Part shown: positions 42,365 through 59,018 of the stretch, one piece after another
How positions within the stretch are numbered: the stretch's first letter is position 1
Layout of the letters: the number at the start of each line of letters is the position of its first letter
From: Rotaria macrura
Lineage: Eukaryota; Rotifera; Eurotatoria; Philodinida; Philodinidae
DNA length: 64,000 nucleotides
Direction of reading: 5' to 3'
Assembly: GCA_900239685.1 (NCBI GenBank)
Contig: OENT01000544.1
Location: 36,596 to 100,595 of the forward strand
The notes under the pieces: model-generated
Told to the model about the DNA's origin: nothing
Databases searched by the model: none
What the model saw: only the letters and a program-made list of their open reading frames with translations
Position numbers and translations under genes: made by a program

Positions 42365-44080
42365 ATGGAAATATACAAAGCAGTGATTGGTATTGTATTA
42401 TTAATATTCGGATGTTATTATTTACTTGAAATCAGTGGAATAATTCAAGAAAATGAAGAGATACTTCTTCGCGTGAATCCTACAACTGTTCTCTTCATCA
42501 CAATCACAATGATCATGTCAATATTGGTTTTTAAATCTGCTGCTTCGTCTACTCGACAACGTGATGACAACAAAAGAGAAGAGGACAAAGTAAAAGAGGA
42601 CAAATATGCGAAACGTGCAAAACGAATGATTGATCGATGGAGTGGAAAACGACAGGAAATCAATCGAAAGAATCCAATAAATGAAGTTATTCTTAGTCGC
42701 TATTCGAACAGTCAAGTTCATTCATCATTTTATAATGAAGAATCTCGATCAGTTCCAATGTTTGTTGAATGTGATGTACTTGTTGTTGGTGGAGGGCCCT
42801 CTGGAATATCAGCTGCTTTAGCAGCAAAACGAGCTGGTGCTGACACAATTATCTTGGAAAGATTTGGTTGCTTCGGAGGAGTTATCACAACCGTGGGCAT
42901 GGAAACAATAGGATGGTATCGATATGAAGGTACAGTTGAATCTCAAGGAGGTATCGGCATCGAAATGGAAAGAATAGCTACGAAAATGGGAGGAACCATT
43001 AAATGGCCTTATAATGAAAGTCAATGTTTAGATGCTGATTACTTCAAAATTGTTGCCGATCATCTACTAACTGAAGCTGGAGTTCGACCTATTTTACATT
43101 CCCTAGCTGTAGAAGTTATGCTAGACGATAATCGAATTGTTGGAATCATTACAGAAAGTAAATCAGGTCGATTAGCAATACGAGCAAAGCGAGTTATTGA
43201 TTGTACTGGAGATGCAGATATTGCACATTTATCTGGATGTAGTTATCGTAAAACTCCTAAAGACGAAATGTTAGGAGTTAGTACCATATTTTCTTGTTCC
43301 AACGTCAATAAAGAACGATTTATTGAATATACTGAAGACAATCCAGCTACTTATGCTGATTGGGGTGGATTTTGGACACAGGGCACGTCGGGCAAAGAAG
43401 ATCAATTACGAACTCCGTATTTAGATAAAGAATTCCAAAAAGCGAAAGAACTTGGCATCATTCCAAAAACATCGAGTATCGGTGGATCATGGTCCTCGTT
43501 AACAGATGCTGGTGAAGCTACCAATCTTAATTTAGTTTATATGACTAATTATGATTGTACAGATGTCATGGATTTAACAAAAGCTGAAATGGAAGGAAGA
43601 AAAGAAACTCTACATGCCATCATGGCTTTAAAACATTTGGTACCTGGTTTTGAAAAGGCAAAATTAAGAAACTTTGGTATGACACTTGGCTGCCGTGATT
43701 CACGAAAAATTATTGGTCACTATAACTTAACGGGAGATGATGTTAAAAATCAAGCAAAATTCGATGATAGTATTGGAATATTTCCAGAATTCATTGATGG
43801 ATATAATATTATCATTCTTCCTACAACTGGACGTTATTTTGAAGTACCATATGGATGTTTAGTACCATTAGAAATCGATAATCTACTAGTTGCTGGACGA
43901 TGTGTTGCAGGTGATAAAATATCTCATGCAGCAATGAGAAACATGGGCGCTTGCACAGTCACAGGACAAGGAGCTGGTGTTGCAGCAGCAATATCATTAA
44001 AGCATGGTGTAACAACAAGTGAAGTAGATATTAAATTGGTACAAGAGGAGTTAATACGACAGGGTGTGAGAATACATTAA
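42365..44080 (+). CDS. Membrane-anchored FAD-dependent oxidoreductase (FAD_oxidored type)
   Basis: The coding sequence is uninterrupted, 571 residues, from the ATG at 42365. That ATG sits one base after a good splice acceptor (ttgttttgcag ending at 42363), so a 5' UTR intron is likely. Residues about 5-22 and 39-57 are hydrophobic spans. A Lys/Arg/Glu-rich linker follows, then from about residue 135 the FAD-binding Rossmann motif CDVLVVGGGPSGISAA with ERFGCFGG. The C-terminal part has VPYGCLVPLEIDNLLVAGRC and NMGACTVTGQGAGVAAA. Both halves closely resemble a bacterial family of flavoprotein oxidoreductases (PF12831 type), which normally lack the two N-terminal spans. The substrate is unknown. 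The family and the intronless CDS suggest bacterial origin, with the anchor and leader intron gained later (inference). AATAAA is at 44181-44186. Confidence 0.88.
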   Translation: MEIYKAVIGIVLLIFGCYYLLEISGIIQENEEILLRVNPTTVLFITITMIMSILVFKSAASSTRQRDDNKREEDKVKEDKYAKRAKRMIDRWSGKRQEINRKNPINEVILSRYSNSQVHSSFYNEESRSVPMFVECDVLVVGGGPSGISAALAAKRAGADTIILERFGCFGGVITTVGMETIGWYRYEGTVESQGGIGIEMERIATKMGGTIKWPYNESQCLDADYFKIVADHLLTEAGVRPILHSLAVEVMLDDNRIVGIITESKSGRLAIRAKRVIDCTGDADIAHLSGCSYRKTPKDEMLGVSTIFSCSNVNKERFIEYTEDNPATYADWGGFWTQGTSGKEDQLRTPYLDKEFQKAKELGIIPKTSSIGGSWSSLTDAGEATNLNLVYMTNYDCTDVMDLTKAEMEGRKETLHAIMALKHLVPGFEKAKLRNFGMTLGCRDSRKIIGHYNLTGDDVKNQAKFDDSIGIFPEFIDGYNIIILPTTGRYFEVPYGCLVPLEIDNLLVAGRCVAGDKISHAAMRNMGACTVTGQGAGVAAAISLKHGVTTSEVDIKLVQEELIRQGVRIH

Positions 44081-47000
44081 AAGATTGAGTTCAAAAACCG
44101 TATAAAAAGGGATTCTTTGTTCATTCATTCGTTCGAAGTGTACTAACAAGTGTTAACATTATCTTGAGTTGTGTCTAACAAATAAAGACTCGTAAACAAA
44201 ATACACAGGTAATATTACGAAGCAGATCTGTCAAGTGAATACTAAACTTTCGTTAGGAAAATCATAGATGGTGATTGATTATTTGTACAATACATCAATA
44301 GTAGACATACTTCTCTATAGTGACACTGAGTATAAATAAATGTACAATTAAGACAACCGGTATCAAGGAATTTGTTATCTGATATTTTCATTTGTTGATC
44401 ATCTAAATGGATTGTTGTAAAGACTAATACAGCACTTTTCAAAATGAATAGAAAAGCTGTAAGGCTGATAGATGCCGGCAACAGATGTATAAATTTTGAA
44501 TCACAAGTTTAGAAAAATCTATGACAGAATCAAATCAACTCAAGTGTACATATGAGACTAAAAAGGTAACAAAAAAAAAGTATAATCATTCGATATCGAT
44601 AGGATAACCATCGGAATTGGGGATTCATTTTTCATTGGTCAATTCGCATAATTACTTTGACATACAGTTACCTCTTTCTTCAGACTCTTTAACTGATTTT
44701 AGCATAGTCAGACGTGCACGATCATCTATGATGCTCAATATAAATACAATGATTCATTGAATTCAATGTTGCTGGTTTATGAATATTTCTGAAATGGCCA
44801 AATCGATCAGAAGAATTCAATTGATTTCTTGCATGCCAATTGAATACTTGTCTCATCATCTGATGTTCTCGATTCCTTTTTATTCTTGAAAGCACTAATA
44901 TAGCCGAAGCACAGCTATGTTCGGAATTCTTTGTAGAGCTAGAGACGCATATCAAGAGCAAAAGAACGAAATTCAATTGAATATTGTAGCTCACGATTTT
45001 AGACAAAACGGCGAAAGTGAAAACCAAATGAAAAAGAAGAATGAGGAACAATGATGATAACAGGAAGACAAAGCTTGACATAGAAGCACTCTAATAAATA
45101 CAAATATAGAAGACACTTTACATTGATAGGAAATCAAAGTATGGCAGTGAAAATATATTCACGTCTCTGATACGGATCTTCGATTATATTTCATTCAAAC
45201 AAATGGCCAAAGATGATTCCTTTTCTTTATATAGAATGGATTTACACGAAACAGAAAACTAATGAACACAAACAAGTCGACATTTATCGTTTCTACATAC
45301 ATTCTAGTCTTTCCGATGGCTGCTATTCTATAAATGAATCGAAAACAATTATATTTCCCAAGTACGATGAAAGGATTTTCATTCAGCATTCACAAACGTT
45401 GTGAAGTGTACTGTTTTGATTTCATGTGCTCCTGTTGTCTGGACAATAATATTATTTTTGTTTTACATTTATCGTATAATTTTCCCTCCGACCCACTTTC
45501 GCAGTTTCGAGCAAAGTCTGTAGAAGATGTCTTGTTTCATCAAGTTTCGGGAAAATATTTATTGTTCATAACCAAAAACAAATATAGCTCGTTGATAAAT
45601 ATTAAAAGAAGATACGTTGAACTCTTCGGAGCATATTATTCTGCCACGATGCATTTCGGCTCAAGATGACAGATCTATATCTGAATCAATATCTGAGATA
45701 ATAAAATTCTTTCGAAGCAATTCAAAGTTCACAACCATGAAAGTAATAAATGAAAAATTTGTAAGTATCCCTGCTTCATCGTACATGGTTGTCGACCTAT
45801 CGAAAACAGTTTTCCTATATGATAATATCAATACGTTTATTTTATCAGTCTTTTTTCGTTAGCAATAAAGCAGAGAAAAGATGAATACTAAGACTTTAAA
45901 AAGACGAAAATCCTTCAGAGTTGATGAAAACAGACAGATTTTATGCATTACAAGATCATTTATTTGAGTAATCGAGTAAGAGTTCTCATTTCCTCATCGT
46001 ATGTTGATCAATAAAAGAAGATCTGAAACTGTGTGAAATTCACCATGTTTGGGTTCAACTGAAACGAACTCATTTTGAGTTCGGTAGAGCATTACACATT
46101 GGAAAGGCTGCATAACAATAAAATTTGAGATCTGCCTCTTTTGTTGCCGACAAAGAAATGTAACAACATGATTGTGCCTACACTATTTCTTGAATCTTTC
46201 TGATTATCTTCAATAGAACACTTGTTTCTTTAATTAAAATTTTTAAAGATAATGAAAACAGAAAAAACTCACCCATGTTCTTGTGTAATGTTACAATATC
46301 GATTGAGATATCATTTCAATGAAATATTCTTGTTCGATGTCGTTTTTCAAGTGATCTATATGTCAGTATATTCACCTCTTCATATCTTCCCGTTCAATGT
46401 ATTCCAAACGTCGAGTGTCATCGCGTATTTTTTGTTGCAAAGGAAACTATATTTTTCGAATTGAGAAAAGATAAGACAATATCTTTCGTGACATCCTGTG
46501 TTGCATGTAGTTGAAATGGTTTAATATAAAACTTTATGTATGTTTGTCATCGATACATTGAAACAATGATATGTTAGTTAAAGAAAAAATTCCTTTTCGA
46601 ATACATATTAATATCAAAGAGGTATTTCTTGTATTATTAAATCGAATTACAGTTACTGAAAATATTTTGAAATTGTACATAATACTGTTGTTACAGTTTC
46701 ATATTGAGAGTACAAGCGATACATTTAAATTTTTTTATCCTTGTAAGAATATGTCTGTGTACTAATCCACTGAAGTTTCAAATAGTTTTCTTTTAGTGAA
46801 TACGAGAACGATGAATTTCAACATCAGCTCTTAACTTCTGGAATAGTAAAACACAACGATACATTCACAATGAAGTATATCATACCTGTTAATTGATTTT
46901 GTTTTAGATAAATTAGTTTCGAAAGTACTTTTTTCAATGGATTCAAGAATAGTCCTTAGGAAAATATACATTTATATTTGTAAGTCACCATCCGATAGAC

Positions 47001-47415
47001 ATTCCGATATCATATAACATGCCATGACGATCACAATGATGAATTGTTTTCACTATTTATGCTATCGAATTATCATTGAAAACAAAAATCATGTAGAACT
47101 TGTACTTATTGATCAAATTTGATTTTGACAAGAATATTCCATTGGAAATCTTGTGTTTGTTTTTCTCTCATTGTAATAAAATGGCTACTAGGCATCAATA
47201 TCTATCTAATTGTTTGTTTGTTTCTTTCGTTTCTTCGTTTTCTCGTTCTTTTAGTTTGAATCAACATATCTGTGTAAAATCGAAAGGAAATACAAACGAA
47301 AGAAACAGACAAAAAAGAAACAGGAGCAACTTATCCAGACACTTTCTTACACTATTTTATTTCTACTATTTCATTCTTTCTAGTTGGAAGTCTGTCAGCT
47401 GACAGTGAAACTAAA
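44081..47415. other. Non-coding stretch between the FAD oxidoreductase and the membrane-protein gene
   Basis: The first about 110 bp are the oxidoreductase 3' UTR. Several open frames of 60-119 codons (for example 44722-45081 minus, 45334-45669 plus) are present but none shows a domain or sensible splice partners. Nothing else was recognised. Confidence 0.4.
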
Positions 47416-48710
47416 ATGACAACTGGCATTGATGATTTACTCGATCCTTCCGTATGTTCTTGTTTCCCGACTTCTTATCATAACATGATCTGTAACAAAA
47501 TTAAATGGTCTACTTTATCGATTAGCATTGCTTTAATAATTATTGTAAATAAATTGCATGTAAACGTGAACTTCGTAATCGTTTTTCTTCTTCCATACAT
47601 AGATCGTTTATGCAAGTAGCGGATTGTACACTTTGATTGATATTACAGCACTAATGTCGATGCAATTACATAATACTAGTAATGGTACTTATTCTATGAT
47701 TAAGTTAATACATAAAGCATGTGTTGTTAACTCGATATGATTTTCTTTTGTAGACACGATTCTGTGGTCAATTCGATCTACTTCGGTATCGATCATTTTT
47801 GATTGGCTATTACTTTGTGTCTACTTTGGTACTGCAGTTTTTGTTATTACACTTCTTTGTGCTATTCAATTAGTAATTTCCTTATGATCTAATTGAATTT
47901 CTGTGACTATTGAATTTATTTATTAAGAATATATCGTGGCTTTTATTTGTTTGGCCAATAGTGATGATTGTCATGATACTGATTGATGGTTCTGTAACTA
48001 TACTTTGTCTTCGGCAATATCAACAGCAGGTAGGTTGCTTTTCTATTACGATTGATATCGAATTAAATATCTACTCTCATGATTTAGACTTATCGACCAT
48101 TGAAACAAGTGAAAATTCTTTTTCTACTCTTGATTGTTCGTCTCATTATTTCAGTTAGTTAAGCAATTCGTTATGAAATATAAACTATGAATCTGTCGTT
48201 TTCTTTTGAAATTTTATTCTTTAAGTTGTGTGGTGTATTCATAACTATTTTCCATTATCGGCAATTAAGTAAAGTTAAATCAGAATATCTGAATAGACAA
48301 GTGAGTAGAACATGTTATGATGAATAGTTTAATCGTATTCTATTTATTTATCAATAATCTAGAAAATTTTACTTCGTTACCATGCTGAATGTGCATCACC
48401 ATCACATGATAATTCGTGGACACATTCTCTTCGATTTTTGAATCCAGTTAAAGATAATAGTGATGATCATTATATAAATGACCTTCCAACATCCATATCA
48501 TTATCAAGAGCTAAAACGGCGACTGTTCAACGTCATAGTAAATCCAGTATGCTTCATTCACGAAAATCCCTTTATTCCCAAATGGAACTCAAGGATTATC
48601 GTTGTCAACAACCCAACAATGAACACAATGAAAATTTTCGATATAACATACCATTACAAGAAAGATATTATCCACAAAAAACGGCAGATGATGAAGAACT
48701 CAAAAACTAG
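47416..48710 (+). CDS. Unrecognised multi-pass membrane protein with a hydrophilic C-terminal tail
   Basis: Six exons join in frame: 47416-47544, 47603-47684, 47754-47872, 47928-48029, 48226-48300, 48363-48710, giving 284 residues. The five joins are at GT-AG sites with consistent phase, which supports a real gene although no exon alone is long. Hydrophobic spans are about residues 30-55 (TLSISIALIIIIVYASSGLY), 85-110 (FDWLLLCVYFGTAVFVITLLC), 112-135 (LLFVWPIVMIVMILIDGSVTIL) and a weaker one in LCGVFITIFHY. This suggests three or four passes. The N-terminus is Cys-containing (SVCSCFPTSYHNMIC); the last about 120 residues are polar, Ser/Lys/Arg/Asn-rich and probably cytosolic. I do not recognise the family; the topology is loosely like tetraspan or MARVEL/lysosomal 4-TM proteins, but no signature motif is present. 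Confidence 0.65.
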
Positions 48711-51700
48711 ATGATCTCTTTGAAAATAACTTTTAGTTTAGTTTAAACTTCTTCTTTTTCTTGTAAATATTGTTATCGGATAGATTTTATTCTTGTTCTT
48801 CTTCTTCCTTCTAAGAAGTCAACAGATAAATGATTGTTAACTGTAGCCAAGATCAAGTTCGAAGGAAGTTTTCGTCGTTTCGACTAATTATTTTTCAGTA
48901 CTTATGCAAAACATTGATTATCTTGGCATTTAAATTGATCTTTTGCATTAAACTAATAATTTGTTGATATAACTCAAATAAAACCTGTGGTACCATCGAG
49001 TTGTAAATAATGAAAATGAAACTAGCCAAATGTCGACTGCGCTATCTATTCGACAGTAAGGATACTAGATGAAAAGTATTTTATTTCTAAAAAAAATAAA
49101 GTTAAATTTTTCCTTCTCCATTAAATAACTACTTTTCAAAGCGTTTTAACAGTTTACCTGTCTGAATTCAGACCGAAATCAAAAAAAAATACTATAATAT
49201 CATGATTTTGTTTTTCGAGAGACTCCACGTTTAACCAATCTTTTACCATTCATGTACGAGTATAGAGGTTAAAGTTTTGTCTTGAAAAATTATATGATTG
49301 TTACGTTATCAATCAGTATGATTTCTATCACACACACTAGTCATTAATAGTTGTGACTATTTACTGATTACCAGCGTATTAGAAATGATCAATATATGTA
49401 CTATAATCTGCTTCGAACATAAATGACAGAAGATATTTAAATCACGTAAGAATTACCATGCACTAATGGATCGATTTGCCTATTTTATAGGCAGTAGTGT
49501 AGGCATCACGCTTTACTTCCTAGATGTAAGAACTATTTAATTGTCTATTAGAATATACATGTGATATTGATGAAAAACTACGCGGATTAACTCTATTAAT
49601 TATTCCATTTGTGTGTAAGATGTCAAAGAAGTAAGAAAATACTTTCTCAAACCAGAAATTATGATTAGAATGATTCCGATTCATAGCAATCTAATAGAGA
49701 ATATTTGTTGTATAAGTCGCAATTATGGTTCTAAACGCATTAACAGTGTTTCTTTGTATACTAATATATCAGTCATGTGGTAGATCGGTATTCAGATTGA
49801 ATTTTTCAATAAACAGAAAATGGAACTATTATTCAACGGATTTTTATTAAGATGATTTATCCGATTTCAGAAGATTATTTTTCTGGAAATTAAATTTCAT
49901 CTAGTATGAAAAGCTTTTTCCTGTTTGTGTTTTCAACAAACATGAAACAGATCTAAATTTATTGTGATTCTTTTTGAACAAGCATGATAATGTTTCGAGT
50001 TCTAATTAGGATTTTATCTTTCTCATTGGAATCGATCAATTTGTTAAAATTAATTCTTTAATAAAATATTCTATTGACTATGGAGTATATGTTCTAAGTA
50101 TATTGTTAGTAGTGTCTTTTTAGCAATAATGTTATCAGATTACATGATTCAAATAAATACAAAAACAACTTTTTTTATGCTTCTGTTCTCTGTCGACTAT
50201 GAAAAGTATCTCTATGATATATACTTGCATGTGATCATTCAATTGTTTGTCTTACATGTACTGAATTTTACTCTTCAAGTATAGAAACGGTAATTTTGAA
50301 TCTTCTCCGAATACCTTAATTCCTACATCAGATAGATGATTATGAAAGATAAATTCATAGAGTAAAACAGATGTTGGCAAACTTTCTAGTTTAGAATAAT
50401 CGAATGCTCCATTTTAATTCATATTTTAATCGAAAAGAAATATTTCAACTTGTGCCTTTTAACATAGGAGACTAAGCGGTCAGTTCATCACACTTAAACA
50501 AGATGGGAGTTCTCGAAATTTGTCATCGATTGGATTTCATTGAAAGGCAAAAACATGAAGAAGATGAATAGTTAGATAGTGGGAAATGAAATCAAGATTT
50601 ATATTGCTTTTTGGGTTTATCCAATTTATAAGATGTTTCATTTCATATTCCTTGTTCCTGATATCTAAAGGCTAGTACAAACTTTCCTTGACTCGATGAT
50701 AGCAAAGTGAAAATGATTTTATATCAAAAATAAAAATCAGCACGTGAATTGTTTTCGTTTTCCTCTTGAAACAGGTTGGTTGGAAAATGTCAAAAAAGGA
50801 GACAGAATTATACCGAAAAAGTATCGATTGTTTCCTTTGACTATGGATCAAATTAAATGTAATTGTGTGTTTTTGTTGACCATTTTTGGTCCTCAAATTA
50901 CCGAAAATTACAATCACATTTAGCCAAACGCATACATTTGTAGCCACCCACACTTTCATCTTGTCATGAAGGAAAATATTCTTTTTTCTATTTCTTGGAA
51001 AAATATAAACTTAGTTTTTCTTGTCTCGTTTCACGTAATGAATATAAAGTACAACTATAAATCCATACACTATTCGAAACAAGAGAATATCGTTTTTCTT
51101 CAACTCAAACGAAATAAAAACCTTCTTTCAAAATCGATATTTTTCACCGATGCTACATAAATAGTTGAGAATTCGTCAACAAAATACTTTTGTATCAAGC
51201 TGGATCATTATTTGATAACAAACAATTTCGATTGGCTTTCTTCTTATGCAGCTATTCGAAACTTCCTCATTTCCTCATCCGCTTAAGAATTCAATCGTCG
51301 AAACAAATGTAGGCTTTATTGTACAAATAGATTAATATCGTTCACGGAAAAATGTAAAACATTTGCATGTACTTTTTGTCCGGACATTGTGGATATAAGT
51401 GAAAGTAATCTATTAGAAACGATTCTACTAGAATGTCACAAATACCAATAAATTCTCAGTGAAGTTTAAAATTATTCGATGATTTTTTTTTCTCATGTTG
51501 TAATAAGTATTCGTCAGAAAAACTTTCGCCTATCAAGATATGAGAACAATGACTGAAGATCAATTTGACTTATTGATGATGCTTGATCCTTTGATATCCT
51601 TTAGTTTAGAACAAGAGTGTGAAGAAAGTATTTTGTAGCAGCCATTGAGAATAAAAAAAAGTTCAACAGTTTCTGTTCACTCATGTAACCTCAATTTGAA

Positions 51701-52301
51701 ATTTTTTTAAGGCGATGAATTCAGTAAAATGAGACGCAAGTTTTTCATAATTGCAACAGCAAAAAAAAAAGGAAACTGGGTAATTGTTTACAAGATACTC
51801 ATTGAAATATATGGAATATGCAAGAGGAAGTTTCTCTATCATCTATTTAGTTGGCAACGCTTTTCTACCAAAAACTTTCTACCAACAAGCAAAACGCCCG
51901 CATATTTATCTTTCTGATTCTCATGATATTTTACATTTCATGTGCATATTATTATTAAAATAAAACCAAGAAACCCTACATATATTCTTTTAAAAACAGA
52001 AACCTGTCCAATCGGCTTGCAGTCAAATATAGGAACTTTATATATTTGGTTGATAATCATGAAAATATTTTCATTTCTTGTTTAACATCTTTTGTTTTCC
52101 ATAACAAAAACTTTTATTGGCTTTAAATAAGACCGATTATCTATTATTGATTTACTGACTTCTTTGAAATATATATTGTTCATCATTCATATTTTAAGAA
52201 ACACATGCACACGTACACACACAGAATGAAAAGCAGAAGAAGAAAAAGAACGAGAAATAATATGTTTAAATGAAAAGACAAAAAAATAAATAAATCGAAA
52301 G
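48711..52301. other. Non-coding stretch between convergent genes
   Basis: This should hold the 3' UTRs of the membrane protein (plus) and the kinesin (minus; a possible AATAAA is at 52118-52113 minus). Small open frames (50672-50959 minus, 50966-51160, 51729-51917) show no known domain. No repeats or RNA genes were recognised. Confidence 0.4.
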
Positions 52302-56376
<4,075 letters not shown>

Positions 56377-58739
56377 TGTTTTTCTCTCTAGCTGTTTTTG
56401 ATCATACCAATGTCACTAAACATATAAAAAAAAACATTCAAACAAATTGATTCATCTAACATTTTTGCTTTAGAAATCGATTTCTTATTTTTACTAACAA
56501 ATCGCAAGCAAGACGAAACTAACAGATAAAATATCAATCATGAAAACAATCATGGCACCAGCTGCTCGAAGAAAAAAAGCTAAAATGTATATGTAGAGAC
56601 TCACGACTCATGATGTCAAACCAATTTTCACAGTTGGTTTTATTTTTTCTAGTTTGATTGCTATGTGAATGTATATATGAGGATGACAACAATACGCTTG
56701 TAGTTGTGGCTACTACACTCGACGAATGATGCCGAACATATGACTAACGAGAGGCTGAAGAAAAAAATGTAGTGGATGTTAAGAAAGGGGAGAAAGAGAA
56801 GGAAAAATAGAGAAGCAACGTATGACGACGATGGCGCGCTTTCGCTAGTGTTCAATGATTTATTTCTCTCGTTCTTTCATAGAACGAGAAGAAAAAGAAG
56901 GAACGACTTGCTGCTCGACTATGTGGTAGGTGACCTTTGCATGCTTATATATATATATATGTATATGTTTGTGTATGCAGTAAGAGAGGAAGATTGACAT
57001 AAATAACAAGCAAAAAATCTGGACATTCGGAAGAAACAAAAATGAGATTTAACTTGGTCAATAATGTTAAGACGAAACAAAAAAAACGAGAATTCAATTT
57101 AAACAATGTACACCTGATTAACTTGATTTATTTTCTTCGTGAGTACGAAGCATGTTGCAGCATAGAAAATAGGATTATCACTAGAAGCTAAGTCAACTTT
57201 GTTGTGTTTTTGTGCTGCTTTATCGTGTAACTGTCTCATCATCGCCATCATCTATATAGGATAGCAACCAACAAGAAAATTGATTGGAATGCATTTGCTT
57301 CAGTCACTTAATCATAAAATATGATTAGACGAATTTGAAATGATACTTACAAATAGATGCATCGTATTATATTTTTCTTTCTGATCGATCATTTCATAAC
57401 CAATCAATTAATCGACATGAATAAATATATATATATATATTTATTTATCTATTTAAAAGTTTAACAAAAACAAATGTTTCGCGTATTTCCATCGAAAAAG
57501 TTTCAAGAATCGTTTCCAATATTTAACTCCGGCTGACAATAGTCCACTAAAAATGGTTGAAAATAAAAATATTTGCTCTTTATTCTTGTATGAATCCATA
57601 AAACTTGATATCGAGCAACAAAAATATTTGTATTTGATTTTTAAAATATGACAGAAGAATCAATATTCAATAATGAGATTATTATCAGTGTCAAATTTTT
57701 GGAATTCATTGACTCTCATTAATTTTATATACCTCATTCATATTTCAACGTGTTATGATCGAATGTTCACCACAGTTGTTTGACATTTATTTACAAGTCT
57801 TCTGTTCTACTACTTCGTATTACTCGGTATCGATAATATTAAGTATATGTCCTCAGTTAAGCATGATTTTTTTAATTGAAATAATAATCCTACATAGAAT
57901 CGAAGTAGATCTAATAATTAAATGCTAAATACCACGATACAGTTGTGTAAAAAGAACGAAGCATAAATGATTAAAACAAAAACTCATTTTACTACACCTA
58001 ACAGATCAAATGATTGCTGACGTATTGGTATTTACACAAAAGAAATCGTGGTGGAAATATGACCCTGCAGGTATACAGAGAAGAGTATAAAATAAGTACG
58101 AGTTTGCTTAGCCAAACGAATAGGTGGAATATTGCTCGACAATTTTGTTTTTCGTTGATTACTTAATGCAGAGAAGTATATTGATTTCAGCACGATGATA
58201 AAGAATAACAATGAGTGACGACTAATACGAAATGGTTATTTAAGTAAATTCTTCAAACACATCGCGATCATTTGAATAAAGAATCGAGCTTGTTTTTCTT
58301 CGCATAAATATGATTCAGTAAAATTTATAAGTATATGTGGAGAATCAAAGTGAATCATCTATCTAAATGTTAAAAATTAAATCTAATTCTTGCTAAGGTG
58401 TTAGATATACAGGGTTTCCATTGATTCAAGGGTACATACGTTAGATAACACACAATAAACAGATCTGTTAAGAATAAATGAATGCATGAATGAATGGATG
58501 AATCACAAAATAGCAAACATAATGATTCTGTTTTCGACATATAAATACGTAAAATCATAGCAACGTATTCAAAACAACAGAACACAATCAAACTGCTACT
58601 GTTCGTAAAGACATAGAATATCAAGACACGCCTATACTATTATTTACATTTTAGGTAAAAACAGCGTGTCGTTTAATCCACTCTACAAATTATTTTTATT
58701 TTCTTATCATAGTGTTGAGGCATACGTCATTCCTAGAAA
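56377..58739. other. Kinesin promoter side and non-coding DNA
   Basis: The sequence just beyond the kinesin start is its 5' UTR/promoter on the minus strand. Two AT dinucleotide tracts are seen near 56947-56960 and 57427-57441. The open frames around 56661-56997 overlap on both strands and have no known domain. Confidence 0.4.
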
Positions 58740-59018
58740 ATGTCGAACGATAATGAAAATCAAGAAGTTACATTATCGTTGACGAATGAAAAAGAGCAAT
58801 CAACATCTGAAGAGACCAAACGAAATATAGCAGTACGTATTCCACGAAAAAACTATTGCACTGAAAACTATCTTGTTGGCTATGGTGTTCCCATCGTCAT
58901 CGTTTTGTTGGTTATTCTTTTCATTATTCTATGGATTGTGAGTGTCAAAATTTATAACAAAAATTGTTCGCATACAAAAGGAGCATCATGTCGTGGATCG
59001 ATTTGGTATTTCACTTAG
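58740..59018 (+). CDS. Small single-span membrane protein, hypothetical
   Basis: A single ATG-started frame of 92 codons. The first 45 residues are acidic/polar (MSNDNENQEVTLSLTNEKEQ at the start), with no signal peptide. Then RIPRKNYCTENYLVGYG leads into one strong hydrophobic span (VPIVIVLLVILFIILWIVSVKIY, about 50-72), followed by a short Cys-containing tail (KNCSHTKGASCRGS). This arrangement suits a tail-facing-out single-pass protein. AATAAA is near 59132. I recognise no family. A possible splice donor near the end (tggtatttc) means the true C-terminus could differ. The strongly amphipathic layout and ATG context argue for a gene, but an isolated short frame is weak evidence. Confidence 0.45.
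   Translation: MSNDNENQEVTLSLTNEKEQSTSEETKRNIAVRIPRKNYCTENYLVGYGVPIVIVLLVILFIILWIVSVKIYNKNCSHTKGASCRGSIWYFT

Noticed and set aside
58410..58440. ACAGGGTTTCC as a mariner-type terminal repeat
   Set aside because: No inverted partner or TA duplication was found in the surrounding kilobases.
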